This document shows positions 6,267 to 14,936 of a stretch of 21,143 bases of DNA, piece after piece (the first letter of the stretch is position 1; every line of letters begins with the position of its first letter). The translations under genes and the position numbers were made by a program. Source of the DNA: a bacterium (lineage in GTDB: Bacteria > Babelota > Babeliae > Babelales > JABDEC01); contig CANKEI010000012.1 in NCBI GenBank assembly GCA_947481115.1, forward strand, positions 1-21,143, in the 5' to 3' direction. Under the pieces are notes generated by a model. That model was not told the origin of the DNA, did not search any database, and saw nothing but the letters and a program-made list of their open reading frames with translations.

Positions 6267-8009
6267 TTAATTTAATAACTTATCATGAATAATCATTTTT
6301 TCGGCAATTTTCTCAAAGAGTGGTGCAGCGACCATCGAGGCTAATAATCCTGACTGGGGCGAATCTTTCACATAAACTGCGATCACACGTTTATAGCTAC
6401 CCCGTTCTACAAAGCCCACAAAAGAGTAAATATTGTGTTGTTTCGAATATTTGCCATTAACAACTAAATTAGCAGTACCCGTTTTACCAAAAATCTCATA
6501 GCCCTGAATATACGCTTTCTTACCAGTCCCAGCTTGCACGTTTTCTTGTAGAATTTTGCGCATTTGATTAATAGTTTTTTCGGAAAAAACCCGCTTAGTT
6601 TTATGATCTAATAATTTAGGCGCTAGTGAGTTGCTATCTGTCAATTTAGCTTTTGTTGATTGGCTGTTTTTCGTTAGCCATCCCTCGACTTCGCTCGGGA
6701 CGAGCGGTGTTTGTCCTGGTTCCAAAATTAATCTGGGTGTGACTAAATAGCCATGATTAGCAACCAAACTCATCGCCTGCGCTAACTGCAAAAGTGTCGC
6801 TGAGATTTCGTAACCAAATGAAAGCGATACTATTGAACGATTGGACCAATTCTTAGGATGTGAAACAAAGCCAGCCTGCTCACCTTCTAAACCTAAATTG
6901 GTCTTAATGCCAAAACCCATTTTACGATAATAATCATATAATTTGGGACCTAGTTTTTTAGCAACTTTAACCATGCCAATATTATTAGATCGTGTAATCA
7001 CCTGCCAAAATGGAATAATTCCATCTGGTAATACTGTAGTGATGCGCATGCCATCTACCATGACCTCTTTTTTACCGCCACAATCGATTAGCTCGTCTGG
7101 TGTAACTACGCCCTCTTCCAGTGCTGCTAGCGCAACAAATGGCTTCATCACAGAACCAAGTTCATGGGTTTCGCTGATGGGTCGATTTTTAGTTAAATTT
7201 AAATCTAGTTTACTAACTTGATTAGGATCAAAGCTGGGCGCACTAACTAACGCTAGAACATCGCCCGCAACTGGGTCTAAAATAACCACGGCTCCTTCTT
7301 GAGCACTATATGTATCAACAGTTTCTTGCAATTCGCTAGCAGCTAAAAACTGTAGTTCACTGTCGATAGTTAGTTGCAGCTCTTGGCCTTCGGTGCCAGT
7401 TTGAGTAGTAGCTTTTTTAAAATAAAATCTGCCAGAGCGCGCATCTTTCTCCAAATCAAAAATCGATGATTCGCCGCTTAATAACTGATTATATTTACGC
7501 TCTAAGCCGAATAAACCCTGATTGTCGATCGAAGCGATACCTATTACGGGGGCTAAAGTTTCCAGTAAATAAAATCTGCTAGGCTCACTGACTAATTTGA
7601 TATCTAACAAGTTAGTTTTTTTAATTAACGCCTGTTGTGCTGGCGTTAATCTGCGCTGGACATACATAAAGTATTTATTTTTATGCTGAGCTAAACGCCG
7701 ATAAGCATCAGGGAAATTTTTACGTAAGAAACTGTTTAATTTTTGTGGTTCAGTTAACTTATGAGGCAAAATAAAAGCTGCTACACTATCGCGATTAAGC
7801 GTAATTGGTTTGCGATTGCGATCAATAATCGGTGCTCGATCTGGATAGCTAGTAATTGAAATAGTATGTTGATCATGAGCTAATTTTAAATAAAAATTTT
7901 GATTTAAAATCTGAATATTAAATAAATTAAGTAACAAAATTAAATATAAAATCGCAAAACTGAAAAAAACAATAATACTGCGCTTACGACAGATCGCACT
8001 AATTTTCAT
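6267..8009 (-). CDS. ftsI: Septal peptidoglycan transpeptidase FtsI (PBP3-type)
   Basis: A class B penicillin-binding protein that cross-links septal peptidoglycan in the periplasm, anchored by one N-terminal transmembrane helix (about residues 11-32). The 580 residues match the family length. The PBP dimerisation region spans about 55-200 and the transpeptidase domain about 225-575. All three active-site motifs are present: SVMK (S286 nucleophile, K289), SNN (341-343) and KTGTA (509-513). The preceding ftsL-like gene overlaps its start by 11 nt, as in dcw clusters, so ftsI rather than an elongation PBP2 is favoured. Residues 435-444 (PLVPSEVEGW) are encoded by a dispersed palindromic element inserted in frame between the conserved segments ending GYLVTPRLIL and starting RVFSEKT, in what should be a surface loop. 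All catalytic motifs are intact, so the protein is probably functional. Confidence 0.93.
   Translation of the reverse strand: MKISAICRKRSIIVFFSFAILYLILLLNLFNIQILNQNFYLKLAHDQHTISITSYPDRAPIIDRNRKPITLNRDSVAAFILPHKLTEPQKLNSFLRKNFPDAYRRLAQHKNKYFMYVQRRLTPAQQALIKKTNLLDIKLVSEPSRFYLLETLAPVIGIASIDNQGLFGLERKYNQLLSGESSIFDLEKDARSGRFYFKKATTQTGTEGQELQLTIDSELQFLAASELQETVDTYSAQEGAVVILDPVAGDVLALVSAPSFDPNQVSKLDLNLTKNRPISETHELGSVMKPFVALAALEEGVVTPDELIDCGGKKEVMVDGMRITTVLPDGIIPFWQVITRSNNIGMVKVAKKLGPKLYDYYRKMGFGIKTNLGLEGEQAGFVSHPKNWSNRSIVSLSFGYEISATLLQLAQAMSLVANHGYLVTPRLILEPGQTPLVPSEVEGWLTKNSQSTKAKLTDSNSLAPKLLDHKTKRVFSEKTINQMRKILQENVQAGTGKKAYIQGYEIFGKTGTANLVVNGKYSKQHNIYSFVGFVERGSYKRVIAVYVKDSPQSGLLASMVAAPLFEKIAEKMIIHDKLLN
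6679..6709 (+). repeat. Palindromic element core inserted in frame in ftsI
   Basis: Thirty-one bases match the core of the element at 3881-3909, with a central CTTCGC in place of TTACAC. The core contains the short hairpin CTCGGGACGAG and is markedly GC-richer than the surrounding gene. Read on the minus strand it supplies the peptide LVPSEVEG to FtsI. The outer arms found in the 3843-3948 copy are not present here. Confidence 0.85.
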
Positions 8010-8307
8010 TTTTAGCTTGCTCCAGTTTTCTAATCTGCTTTAATTCTATTTTACACATACCTAACTGTGTCATGGCAAATTGCTTAATTTTAGCATGTGC
8101 TTGTTGTGCGTGTAATTCTGCGATCAGATGAGCCTTGCATTTAATTAGTTGTTTTTTTTCACGCTCTAGCCGCTGTTGCGCATACGCTTTTTCCACGAAA
8201 ATCGAGTTTTTGTAAATCTGCAAGAAAATCAAAAAAAGATTAGCGCCTATGAAAAGCACTAACCAGAGTTTATTCTTAGCTAATTTATGCATGAGATTAT
8301 CAATCAC
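7999..8307 (-). CDS. FtsL-like single-pass cell division protein
   Basis: FtsL is a small bitopic protein that forms a periplasmic coiled coil with FtsB/FtsQ and helps activate FtsWI. This 102-residue product has a short basic N-terminus, one transmembrane helix (about residues 14-31), and a Lys/Glu/Gln/Ala-rich helical tail (about 36-98) suited to a coiled coil. FtsL sequences are too variable for firm recognition, so the call rests on topology, size and position immediately before ftsI with an 11-nt overlap. The start used is GTG (8305-8307); an ATG five codons later is possible, and neither has a convincing Shine-Dalgarno sequence. The rsmH gene that often precedes ftsL is absent; bamA lies 76 nt upstream instead. 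Confidence 0.65.
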   Translation of the reverse strand: MIDNLMHKLAKNKLWLVLFIGANLFLIFLQIYKNSIFVEKAYAQQRLEREKKQLIKCKAHLIAELHAQQAHAKIKQFAMTQLGMCKIELKQIRKLEQAKNEN

Positions 8308-8383
8308 TTTCGATCTAGCAGCTACTTCACTAGATTTACTCGCAATCTAAAAAATTTTAAGTTGAAAAATCAAGCTCTACGAA

Positions 8384-10954
8384 TTAGAACTCGCGATAAG
8401 TACTGAAATGCACCTCGCCGGCTGATTCACCCGGACGACGATCAAGTTTGAAGCCCCAGTCTACCCGAATAGGTTGCGGCTGAGTCATCCGAATACCAAA
8501 ACCGATCGATTGACGATAGTCAAAATGTTTATGCGTAATTAAACATAATCCTGGATCAATCTGCTCAAGTTGTTTTTGGTTAGCTACGCCCCAACCTGAA
8601 CCACCATCGTAGAATAGCACCCCTTTGAGTACCATATCTCCAGCTAGTGGGAATAAAAGTTCGGCATTGATAATAAACGACTTAGTAGCACCAATTGAGT
8701 TGTCACCGATCATTGGTCCAATTTCACCAAAGAAGAATCCACGCACACTATCTGGGCCACCCACGTGGAATAGTTCCATATATGGTACGCCATGACTACC
8801 CACATTTTTAGCTAAGCCAGCGTTTAAGTGTAAAGCTAAAACTAATTTATCGCGCTCAATTAATTGGTTATACCAAACAGTATCGAATTCAAACTTATAG
8901 AAACCATAATCACTCTGCTTATCAGCTGAAAACCCAGAACGAATATCTAGGAGCCATTTATGCCCACCAGATGGATGCTGCCCACGATTGCGATAATCTT
9001 GATTGATAATATTTTCAAAAGTGACCATCACGGCCGATTGGAACTGCCGATCTAAGACATCTTGTAATAAGGCTGCGCCGGCAAAGCGACGATCTACTAC
9101 TACGCGATTTTCAACTCCGGTAGTAGTTTTACCATAACTAAACTTTTCTAAGGAACATAAATATTCAAATTTAGTGCGACCAAAATGCAGCGAATTCCAA
9201 TCAAAACCAGCAGCACCGGTCATTCCAGCTCGTCTTTCATGAAATGAATCAACGCTGTGTAATTCATTATAAAATTCACGGGTCTTAAAAAAACCTTCTA
9301 GCCTGGTCATTAATGGTCGATCAAAGGTGTAGGGATTCATAAATGAAGAAGCGAAACCCCACTCTTGTTTACTCCATGTGCCGTTTACGTCAAAAAAGTA
9401 ACCTTGACCAAATAAATTTATATCACGAATATAAGTATTAACTTTAATTGAAGAACCTGGCGCACCAGTTGGGTTCTTCTCAGTACCATGCCGTCTAGGC
9501 GTACCACCAAAGTCCATTTGGAAACCAAGCTTTCCGGTATTAATTTCTTTTAAAACTAAATCGAGATCAACTTCATCGTCACCGATCCGATTAATTTTCC
9601 AATTTACACCATCGCGGAAATCGAAATAGCTTAAACGAGATACGGCAGTTTTAGACATATCCATTTCAATTGAAGTCAGAACTTCCCCTTCTTCAACCAA
9701 TAGATTACGCCTAATTACTGCATCGCGTGTTTTTTTATTACCAATAATATTTACGCGATTTAAACGTACTTTACCACCTAAATCAAAATTAAAAGCTATA
9801 TCAACTGTTTTACGTTCTTCATCTGGCACAATAGCGGGTGAAATATCGGCAAAAATATAACCGTGACGTCCCCACATAGTGCGCAAATCTTCCATGGACT
9901 CACGAATTGCTTTAATTGAATACACATCACCAGGTTTAACTTGAATAACTTCTAGTAACTGTTCGGTAGGCAAAATTTCGTTGCCCTCTACTTGCACACT
10001 ATTAATGGTATACAAATCACCTTCAGTTACGTGAAATATAATATTAAAGTGGCCAGTTTTGGGATGCTGATCTACTTGTACGCGATCAACATGCGCTTTC
10101 ATATAACCGTGGCTACGATAATAACCTTCAATTAAATGTCGATCCATATCCAAGTTTTCTGGTACAAATTTACCAGATTTATTCATGACGCCTAAAATCC
10201 AATCTTCGCGAGTAAAAATTACACCGCGCAACTGTTTAGCGGAAATTTTGTGGTTACCATTAAAACGAACTTTTTTCACCAAACAAACTGAATTTTCCGT
10301 AATTTTTAAAACTAAAATCGTATCCTGACCATCTTGATCTTTACGGATCTCGGTATTAACTACGGCATGATGAAAATCTTTTTCCCGATATAGCTCCATA
10401 ATTTTAGTAATCATGCGCTTAATATCACCTTGATTTAAAGCGTGAATTTCAGCAAATTTTAATGCTTTATCAAGATCTTCAAATTTGATCTGCTTATTGC
10501 CTTCGACTAACACTTCAGTCAAAATTGGTTTTTCATAGGTCACAATATGCAAATTCATACTATGATCATCTAGCAATTCACCCATGATTTTAATTTGATC
10601 AAAATAACCAAAAGGTGCATTAAAATCATATAACTTACTAATGGCAGTACTAGTTTTAGCCGGACTAAAATATTCGTTTTCGTAATATGGCAATAAACTT
10701 AAAATTGCTTCATCTGTTAAAAAACGATTAGGTGTATGACGATCCAAAACAATATTTTTAATTGTTTTGGATTTATTAAAAATTGCACTATTAGTCACAA
10801 CTGCCGTAGCAGGAACTACCGGAGAAACTTGAGTAGATTTAGTTTTAGAATTAGTTTGCGCTATAATATTACAGTGCTGGCTAAGTGCTAACACTACCAA
10901 CAACCATCTCGATCTCTTCAGGGCCTGATTCAAAAACTGCAGCTGATTTACCAT
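8384..10954 (-). CDS. bamA: Outer-membrane protein assembly factor BamA (Omp85)
   Basis: BamA inserts beta-barrel proteins into the outer membrane. The 856-residue protein has an N-terminal signal region (hydrophobic core WLLVVLALSQHCNIIAQ after a rather long basic segment), a Ser/Thr/Val linker, then five POTRA domains at about 63-142, 144-223, 224-313, 314-394 and 395-474. Each begins with a beta-strand ending in a V.GN- or I.GN-like turn (VEGNKQI, FNGNHKI, VEGNEIL, IIGNKKT). The barrel spans about 475-856 and carries the L6 signature GGPDSVRGF with VRGF at 737-740. It ends in Phe as a barrel signal should. Five POTRAs distinguish BamA from TamA (three) or two-partner secretion porins (two). 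No Shine-Dalgarno sequence is evident before the ATG. Confidence 0.95.
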   Translation of the reverse strand: MVNQLQFLNQALKRSRWLLVVLALSQHCNIIAQTNSKTKSTQVSPVVPATAVVTNSAIFNKSKTIKNIVLDRHTPNRFLTDEAILSLLPYYENEYFSPAKTSTAISKLYDFNAPFGYFDQIKIMGELLDDHSMNLHIVTYEKPILTEVLVEGNKQIKFEDLDKALKFAEIHALNQGDIKRMITKIMELYREKDFHHAVVNTEIRKDQDGQDTILVLKITENSVCLVKKVRFNGNHKISAKQLRGVIFTREDWILGVMNKSGKFVPENLDMDRHLIEGYYRSHGYMKAHVDRVQVDQHPKTGHFNIIFHVTEGDLYTINSVQVEGNEILPTEQLLEVIQVKPGDVYSIKAIRESMEDLRTMWGRHGYIFADISPAIVPDEERKTVDIAFNFDLGGKVRLNRVNIIGNKKTRDAVIRRNLLVEEGEVLTSIEMDMSKTAVSRLSYFDFRDGVNWKINRIGDDEVDLDLVLKEINTGKLGFQMDFGGTPRRHGTEKNPTGAPGSSIKVNTYIRDINLFGQGYFFDVNGTWSKQEWGFASSFMNPYTFDRPLMTRLEGFFKTREFYNELHSVDSFHERRAGMTGAAGFDWNSLHFGRTKFEYLCSLEKFSYGKTTTGVENRVVVDRRFAGAALLQDVLDRQFQSAVMVTFENIINQDYRNRGQHPSGGHKWLLDIRSGFSADKQSDYGFYKFEFDTVWYNQLIERDKLVLALHLNAGLAKNVGSHGVPYMELFHVGGPDSVRGFFFGEIGPMIGDNSIGATKSFIINAELLFPLAGDMVLKGVLFYDGGSGWGVANQKQLEQIDPGLCLITHKHFDYRQSIGFGIRMTQPQPIRVDWGFKLDRRPGESAGEVHFSTYREF

Positions 10955-10978
10955 AGATTAAAAACAATCACCAACACG

Positions 10979-10990
10979 GTTGCATGCAAC
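10979..10990. promoter_or_regulatory. Perfect 12-bp palindrome upstream of bamA
   Basis: GTTGCATGCAAC is a perfect palindrome 24 nt before the bamA start, in the gap between divergent bamA and cysS. It has no T-run and could be an operator. One isolated copy gives no independent support. Confidence 0.25.
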
Positions 10991-11108
10991 GCGCCTGCTA
11001 CAAATACTATTACCTATGCTCTTTTTTAATGTTTTATTATTTTTAAAAAATCAAAAACAATTTAAAAACAACATAATGATACTAGTTTCTGAAAAATTGA
11101 CCAGATAA

Positions 11109-11136
11109 TTGACTATTTCAATCTCACTAATATCTG
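11109..11136 (+). promoter_or_regulatory. Possible promoter of cysS
   Basis: TTGACT (11109-11114) and TATCTG (11131-11136) are separated by 16 nt and lie about 70 nt before the cysS ATG. The -35 hexamer is good and the -10 moderate. The region is very AT-rich, so chance matches are likely. Confidence 0.35.
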
Positions 11137-11204
11137 TTACGCTGAAATTAATTATCAAAAAAACTAAAAATTAATCACCCATAATTAACAATTAAGAATT
11201 AATC

Positions 11205-12611
11205 ATGACCAAACCAAATCAAAATTATCCAACTCAAAATTTAAGTTTAACCAACACATTATCCGGCCAAACTGAACAATTTATCCCCCAAAACAATCAA
11301 GCCGTTCGCATGTACGTTTGTGGTATTACGCCATACGATTATGCACATATTGGCCATGGTCGCTGCTATGTCACTTTCGATCTATTATTAAGATTATTAA
11401 GATTATTAAACTATCAAGTAACTTACTGCCGTAATTTTACCGACATCGATGACAAACTATTAAATCGGGCAATTAAAGAATTTGACGACCAAATGCGTTA
11501 TCCTGAAATCGCACAAAGATACATGCACGCTTATCAACAAGACATGCAAAATTTAAATTGCTTATCTCCAGATTTTGAACCCCTAGTAACCCAAACTATT
11601 CCAGAAATTATAACTTTAATTACTAAACTAATCGCTAATCATAAAGCTTATGTAGTCGATGGCGATGTCTATTATGCTGTCGATCAGTTCCCAGATTATG
11701 GCAAGCTATCAAAACGTAATCTAGCTGATTTGCAAGCTGGTGCCCGCGTAGAAATCGATCAACGCAAACGGAATCCGCTTGATTTTGCACTCTGGAAATC
11801 TGAACCAGAGCATAGTTTCTGGGCTAGCCCATGGGGTTGGGGTCGTCCTGGTTGGCACATTGAATGTTCTGCTATGGCTGCTAAACATTTGGGTGAACAG
11901 ATTGATATTCATGGTGGTGGCATGGATCTAATTTTTCCACATCATGAAAATGAAATCGCCCAATCTGAAGGTGTTTTCCCAGCGCCATTTGCTAAATATT
12001 GGGTACACAATGCTTTCGTTAGAATTAATAAAGAAAAAATGTCCAAATCGCTCGATAATTTTTTCACGCTGCAAGATATATTTAAACAGTTCGATCCAAT
12101 GGTCCTAAGATACCATTTTGTGAAGCACAATTATTCTGCCCCACTAGATTTTTCTTTTGCTGATTTAGAAATCGATCGTAAAACTTACCAGAAGCTTTGC
12201 AAAACTTTTTCCCAAATAGAAGCTAATTTTATAAACCAAGATAATAACATAGATACACTTCAAACCCAGAGTTTGGATCTAACTGAGATTAGCAAGTCAC
12301 CCATCGCGCAAAAAATGCTCGATTTCCTGTGCCAAGATCTAAATACTTCTGGTCTGTTTGGGGTCTTATATGAAAGCTTAGATATTCTAAGGACAGATCT
12401 TACCCAATTTGTGTGTGTTAAAAAAATCTTACAAAATATTTTGGGATTAACTTTAATGCCATTAATAGAACCAGAAATTCTAATTACGCCCGAAATTCAA
12501 ACTCTAATTGACCAGCGCATAATTGCCCGCGAAAATAAAAATTGGGTTGAGGCCGATCGCCTAAGAAACCAACTAATTACTTTAGGTGTTGAGCTCCAAG
12601 ATAAAAAATAG
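11205..12611 (+). CDS. cysS: Cysteinyl-tRNA synthetase
   Basis: This class I aminoacyl-tRNA synthetase charges tRNA-Cys with cysteine in the cytoplasm. The 468-residue length is usual. It has the HIGH motif (HIGH at 48-51) and KMSKS (278-282). Its zinc ligands are recognisable: C39 in MYVCGITPYDYAHIG, the Cys in WHIECSAMA, and the His and Glu of the IFPHHENEIAQ segment. The family signature IDIHGGGMDLIFPHHENE is intact. The C-terminus (WVEADRLRNQLITLGVELQD) matches the typical end of CysS, so the gene is complete. It is divergent from bamA. The ATG at 11205 has only a weak ribosome-binding site. Confidence 0.98.
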   Translation: MTKPNQNYPTQNLSLTNTLSGQTEQFIPQNNQAVRMYVCGITPYDYAHIGHGRCYVTFDLLLRLLRLLNYQVTYCRNFTDIDDKLLNRAIKEFDDQMRYPEIAQRYMHAYQQDMQNLNCLSPDFEPLVTQTIPEIITLITKLIANHKAYVVDGDVYYAVDQFPDYGKLSKRNLADLQAGARVEIDQRKRNPLDFALWKSEPEHSFWASPWGWGRPGWHIECSAMAAKHLGEQIDIHGGGMDLIFPHHENEIAQSEGVFPAPFAKYWVHNAFVRINKEKMSKSLDNFFTLQDIFKQFDPMVLRYHFVKHNYSAPLDFSFADLEIDRKTYQKLCKTFSQIEANFINQDNNIDTLQTQSLDLTEISKSPIAQKMLDFLCQDLNTSGLFGVLYESLDILRTDLTQFVCVKKILQNILGLTLMPLIEPEILITPEIQTLIDQRIIARENKNWVEADRLRNQLITLGVELQDKK

Positions 12612-12612
12612 C

Positions 12613-12640
12613 TGCTGCATTTAGGAGATATTATGCAGTA
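12613..12640 (+). other. Small hairpin after cysS carrying an SD-like loop
   Basis: TGCTGCAT (12613-12620) can pair with ATGCAGTA (12633-12640), one G-T wobble included, around a 12-nt loop that contains AGGAG. It begins 2 nt after the cysS stop. There is no T-run. The ATG of the 3' arm opens an 8-codon frame (12633-12659). It may be a weak terminator, an mRNA-stabilising hairpin or a leader element. Confidence 0.35.
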
Positions 12641-12642
12641 TA

Positions 12643-12671
12643 TTGACACTAAATTTTAAAGTTAGTAAGAC
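12643..12671 (+). promoter_or_regulatory. Possible promoter of the DUF4234 gene
   Basis: A consensus -35 hexamer TTGACA lies at 12643-12648, about 70 nt before the gene. The best -10 at 17 nt spacing (TAAGAC, 12666-12671) is weak. Confidence 0.3.
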
Positions 12672-12718
12672 TCAAGCTGGAATAATTATTTAATTAAAAT
12701 AATTTTGGGAGTAGTTTC

Positions 12719-13039
12719 ATGGCCTTTAAGTATCGTAATTTAGTTGCCACTTTTTTATTATCTATTCTTACGCTGGGAATCTATTTTATCTATTGGTCGA
12801 AAACTACTAAAGACGATCTAAATGAGCTGGGCGGCAACATTCCGACCACTTTTTTAGTAATTATTCCCGGTGCACATATCTATTTTTGGTATAAATATTC
12901 TCAAGCATTTGTAAAATATGTTTTAAAGTCTAAAAGTGAGTCTAACGTCTTGATTTATTGCATTATGGCTAGTTTTGTAACACCAGCTGGCATGCTAATC
13001 ATGCAAGGTCACTATAATAATTTAGCTAGTAAAAAATAA
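12719..13039 (+). CDS. DUF4234-like small membrane protein
   Basis: The 106-residue protein starts with the pattern characteristic of DUF4234: a basic R-N pair, then the hydrophobic TFLLSILTLGIYFIYWSKTTKDDLNEL. Further hydrophobic segments lie at about residues 43-57 and 77-96, so it is an inner-membrane protein with about three helices. The biochemical role of DUF4234 proteins is not established. GGGAG at 12707-12711 sits 7 nt before the ATG and settles the start. It lies downstream of cysS on the same strand with a 107-nt gap and converges on thioredoxin. The family call rests on motif recognition without a profile search. Confidence 0.7.
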   Translation: MAFKYRNLVATFLLSILTLGIYFIYWSKTTKDDLNELGGNIPTTFLVIIPGAHIYFWYKYSQAFVKYVLKSKSESNVLIYCIMASFVTPAGMLIMQGHYNNLASKK

Positions 13040-13076
13040 TTTTAATTAAATTAGCTAGCTTTCTTACCAAGTAATT

Positions 13077-13098
13077 CAGGCCCTCTTTGGAGGGCCTG
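13077..13098. terminator. Hairpin between the convergent DUF4234 and thioredoxin genes
   Basis: CAGGCCCTC (13077-13085) and GAGGGCCTG (13090-13098) form a perfect 9-bp GC-rich stem with a 4-nt loop. It sits between two convergent stops and is the only strong hairpin there. The flanking T-runs are poor in both directions. Confidence 0.7.
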
Positions 13099-13103
13099 CT
13101 AAT

Positions 13104-13424
13104 TTAGCCTAAACGCTGTTCGATTTGTGCTTGTAAATCACGCTTACTCATATAGCCAGTTTCTTTGCCAACCATTTTACCGGCTTTGAAAAAGACCAAA
13201 GTTGGCACAGAACTTATGCCCAGGTTAATCGCGATTTCCCGTGCTTGATCAACATTTAAAGTCGCAAATCTGATCTTGCCACGATATTCCTGCGCCAGCT
13301 CATCAAAATGTGGTGCCATCTGCTGACATGGTCCGCACCAAGTGGCGTAGACATCTAAAATTACCGGCTCTGGCGCCTGTTCAATCTCTAATTCAAAGTT
13401 TTCGTTAGTAATTTCGATCGGCAC
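13104..13424 (-). CDS. trxA: Thioredoxin
   Basis: Thioredoxin is a small cytoplasmic dithiol reductant. The 106-residue length is typical. The active site is WCGPC with C30 and C33, preceded by the VILDVYAT strand. The cis-proline loop is SVPTLVFF near residue 73, followed by FKAGKMVGKETGY. No signal peptide is present, so a cytoplasmic thioredoxin is preferred over a periplasmic TlpA/DsbE-like protein. The start is GTG (13422-13424) with a good AGAGGG site about 4 nt upstream. The gene is read divergently from the 13620 gene. Confidence 0.95.
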   Translation of the reverse strand: MPIEITNENFELEIEQAPEPVILDVYATWCGPCQQMAPHFDELAQEYRGKIRFATLNVDQAREIAINLGISSVPTLVFFKAGKMVGKETGYMSKRDLQAQIEQRLG

Positions 13425-13539
13425 GAGACCCTCTTTTCGTTGCTAAAGTTTAGAAAAAATTTTTAATAATTTTAAAAAGTATAGTAATTAATTTACACCA
13501 AAAACTTACAAATTAAATCTTAAAAAAATTAAAAATTAA

Positions 13540-13551
13540 AGATTGCAATCT
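13540..13551. promoter_or_regulatory. Perfect 12-bp palindrome between divergent trxA and the 13620 gene
   Basis: AGATTGCAATCT is a perfect palindrome about 70 nt before the 13620 start. It may be an operator, but it shares only the central TTGCA core with the palindrome at 10979-10990, and a chance origin is possible. Confidence 0.2.
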
Positions 13552-13619
13552 GCAAGTAGTTTGCGATAAACTTGGCCGGAAATTAATCTCGATTAAAATT
13601 AAAGCCAGGAGTAGGTTTA

Positions 13620-14894
13620 ATGAAGCTAAAACCAATTATGCGCTTAACCATCGCACCACTGTCGCTAATTTTATTACTAAGTGTTAGCTCAGATAGTTGT
13701 AGCATGGATTATAGCAGAAGAGCTAATAGTTATAAAACTACGCCTGCAAAGGCACCCGCTGCTGCGCCATCATTTGCCCTCACAACTTCACCGATTGGTT
13801 CGATAGACAGCACTGCTAGCGCTACTGATACACCATTACCCGAAAGCACAGTGTTAGGCAAAGCTGGATCGACTGCTCCCGGAGCGCGTAGCTATGCGGA
13901 TGTAGCTGCCGACATGAGTAAATCTGGCATACTTAAACGTCCTGCGGCCGCTGCTCCAGTCACAATTACAGTTCCAGTTGCACCAATTGCGGTATCTGCT
14001 ACTACTCCACGATCACCACGTGCTATGGCAGATGGCACAATTCCACCAGTTAGACCTGCTGGACCTCTAACAACAGTTGATAGCACAGATGCAATTATTA
14101 CAGGTGCTCCCGCTGCTGCCGCTACACCAGCACCTGAGCCGGCACCTGCTATCACACAACCAGTACCCGCAGCATCCGAAAAATTAGCCGCCACGCCCAA
14201 AGTAATTGTTGACACTAGTGCGTTACCGTTAACAACCAGATTCGCCGGCGTACTATATCAAGTTGCTGGTTATCCAGAAGAATATAAAAGCAAAGATGCT
14301 GACGGCAATACCCGCATTCGTGTAAGCAGACTGCAACGAGAATTAGTTCGGCGAGCCAAAGGCGCCGAGGTTGATATTGCTGGTGCGGTTGAAATATTAC
14401 AAGAAGCCAAATGCCATGAGATCAGCATTGGCGCTTCTTTTGCCGACGCAGCTTTTGATAGCTTACAAGAATCTAGTGATTTACGATCTGCTGAATTAGC
14501 AGCTCAAACTGCACATCTAAGAAATAAATTACGCACTTCAACTACTGCAGATATTGATTTTTACATGACCACGATAAACACACTAGCTCAGCAAGTTAAG
14601 TTACGCAAAGAAGGACGAGATTTGGCAGCCGAACGGGCTGTCAAAGCAGGCTCTAGAGTTGCCAGAAGCCAATCGCCACTGAGCGACTACGTTCCAGAAG
14701 ATAGTGCTACAGCCAAAGCTAAATTAGATTCCGCAATTGAAACCTATATCGCTGCAGTAACAAATTGTACTTCGCATCGTGCTAAAGCTGATGCAAGATT
14801 AGCTGCTGGTGCCAGTGGTGCTACTGCTGCTGCGACTGGAACGGATGACGGATCTGGCGGTGCTTGTGGTGGAAGTATCGGCGATAAACGTTAA
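13620..14894 (+). CDS. Exported Ala/Pro/Thr-rich hypothetical protein
   Basis: No family recognised. The 424-residue protein has a signal peptide (hydrophobic core LTIAPLSLILLLSVSS, residues about 9-24), then a long low-complexity Ala/Pro/Thr/Ser segment (about 35-200) that should be disordered. A charged, probably helical region (about 205-395) follows, containing heptad-friendly stretches such as DVEIL- and RLQREL-type segments. The C-terminus is a Gly/Ala tail with two Cys. AGGAG at 13607-13611 lies 8 nt before the ATG, so the start is well supported. A terminator-like hairpin follows at 14937-14975. Its composition resembles that of the 14976 gene product, and both could be surface or host-directed proteins. 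Function is unknown. Confidence 0.78.
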   Translation: MKLKPIMRLTIAPLSLILLLSVSSDSCSMDYSRRANSYKTTPAKAPAAAPSFALTTSPIGSIDSTASATDTPLPESTVLGKAGSTAPGARSYADVAADMSKSGILKRPAAAAPVTITVPVAPIAVSATTPRSPRAMADGTIPPVRPAGPLTTVDSTDAIITGAPAAAATPAPEPAPAITQPVPAASEKLAATPKVIVDTSALPLTTRFAGVLYQVAGYPEEYKSKDADGNTRIRVSRLQRELVRRAKGAEVDIAGAVEILQEAKCHEISIGASFADAAFDSLQESSDLRSAELAAQTAHLRNKLRTSTTADIDFYMTTINTLAQQVKLRKEGRDLAAERAVKAGSRVARSQSPLSDYVPEDSATAKAKLDSAIETYIAAVTNCTSHRAKADARLAAGASGATAAATGTDDGSGGACGGSIGDKR

Positions 14895-14936
14895 ATTTTA
14901 CAAATAACTTAATTTTAAAAATAAAATTAGTTAGAC

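Noticed and set aside
6267..8009. ftsI as a pseudogene because of the inserted repeat
   Set aside because: The insertion keeps the frame, all active-site motifs are intact, and it falls outside conserved blocks.
13892..14215. 107-codon minus-strand ORF within the Ala/Pro/Thr-rich gene
   Set aside because: It is a shadow of GCT/CCA/ACA-rich codons and has Ala/Gly-only composition.
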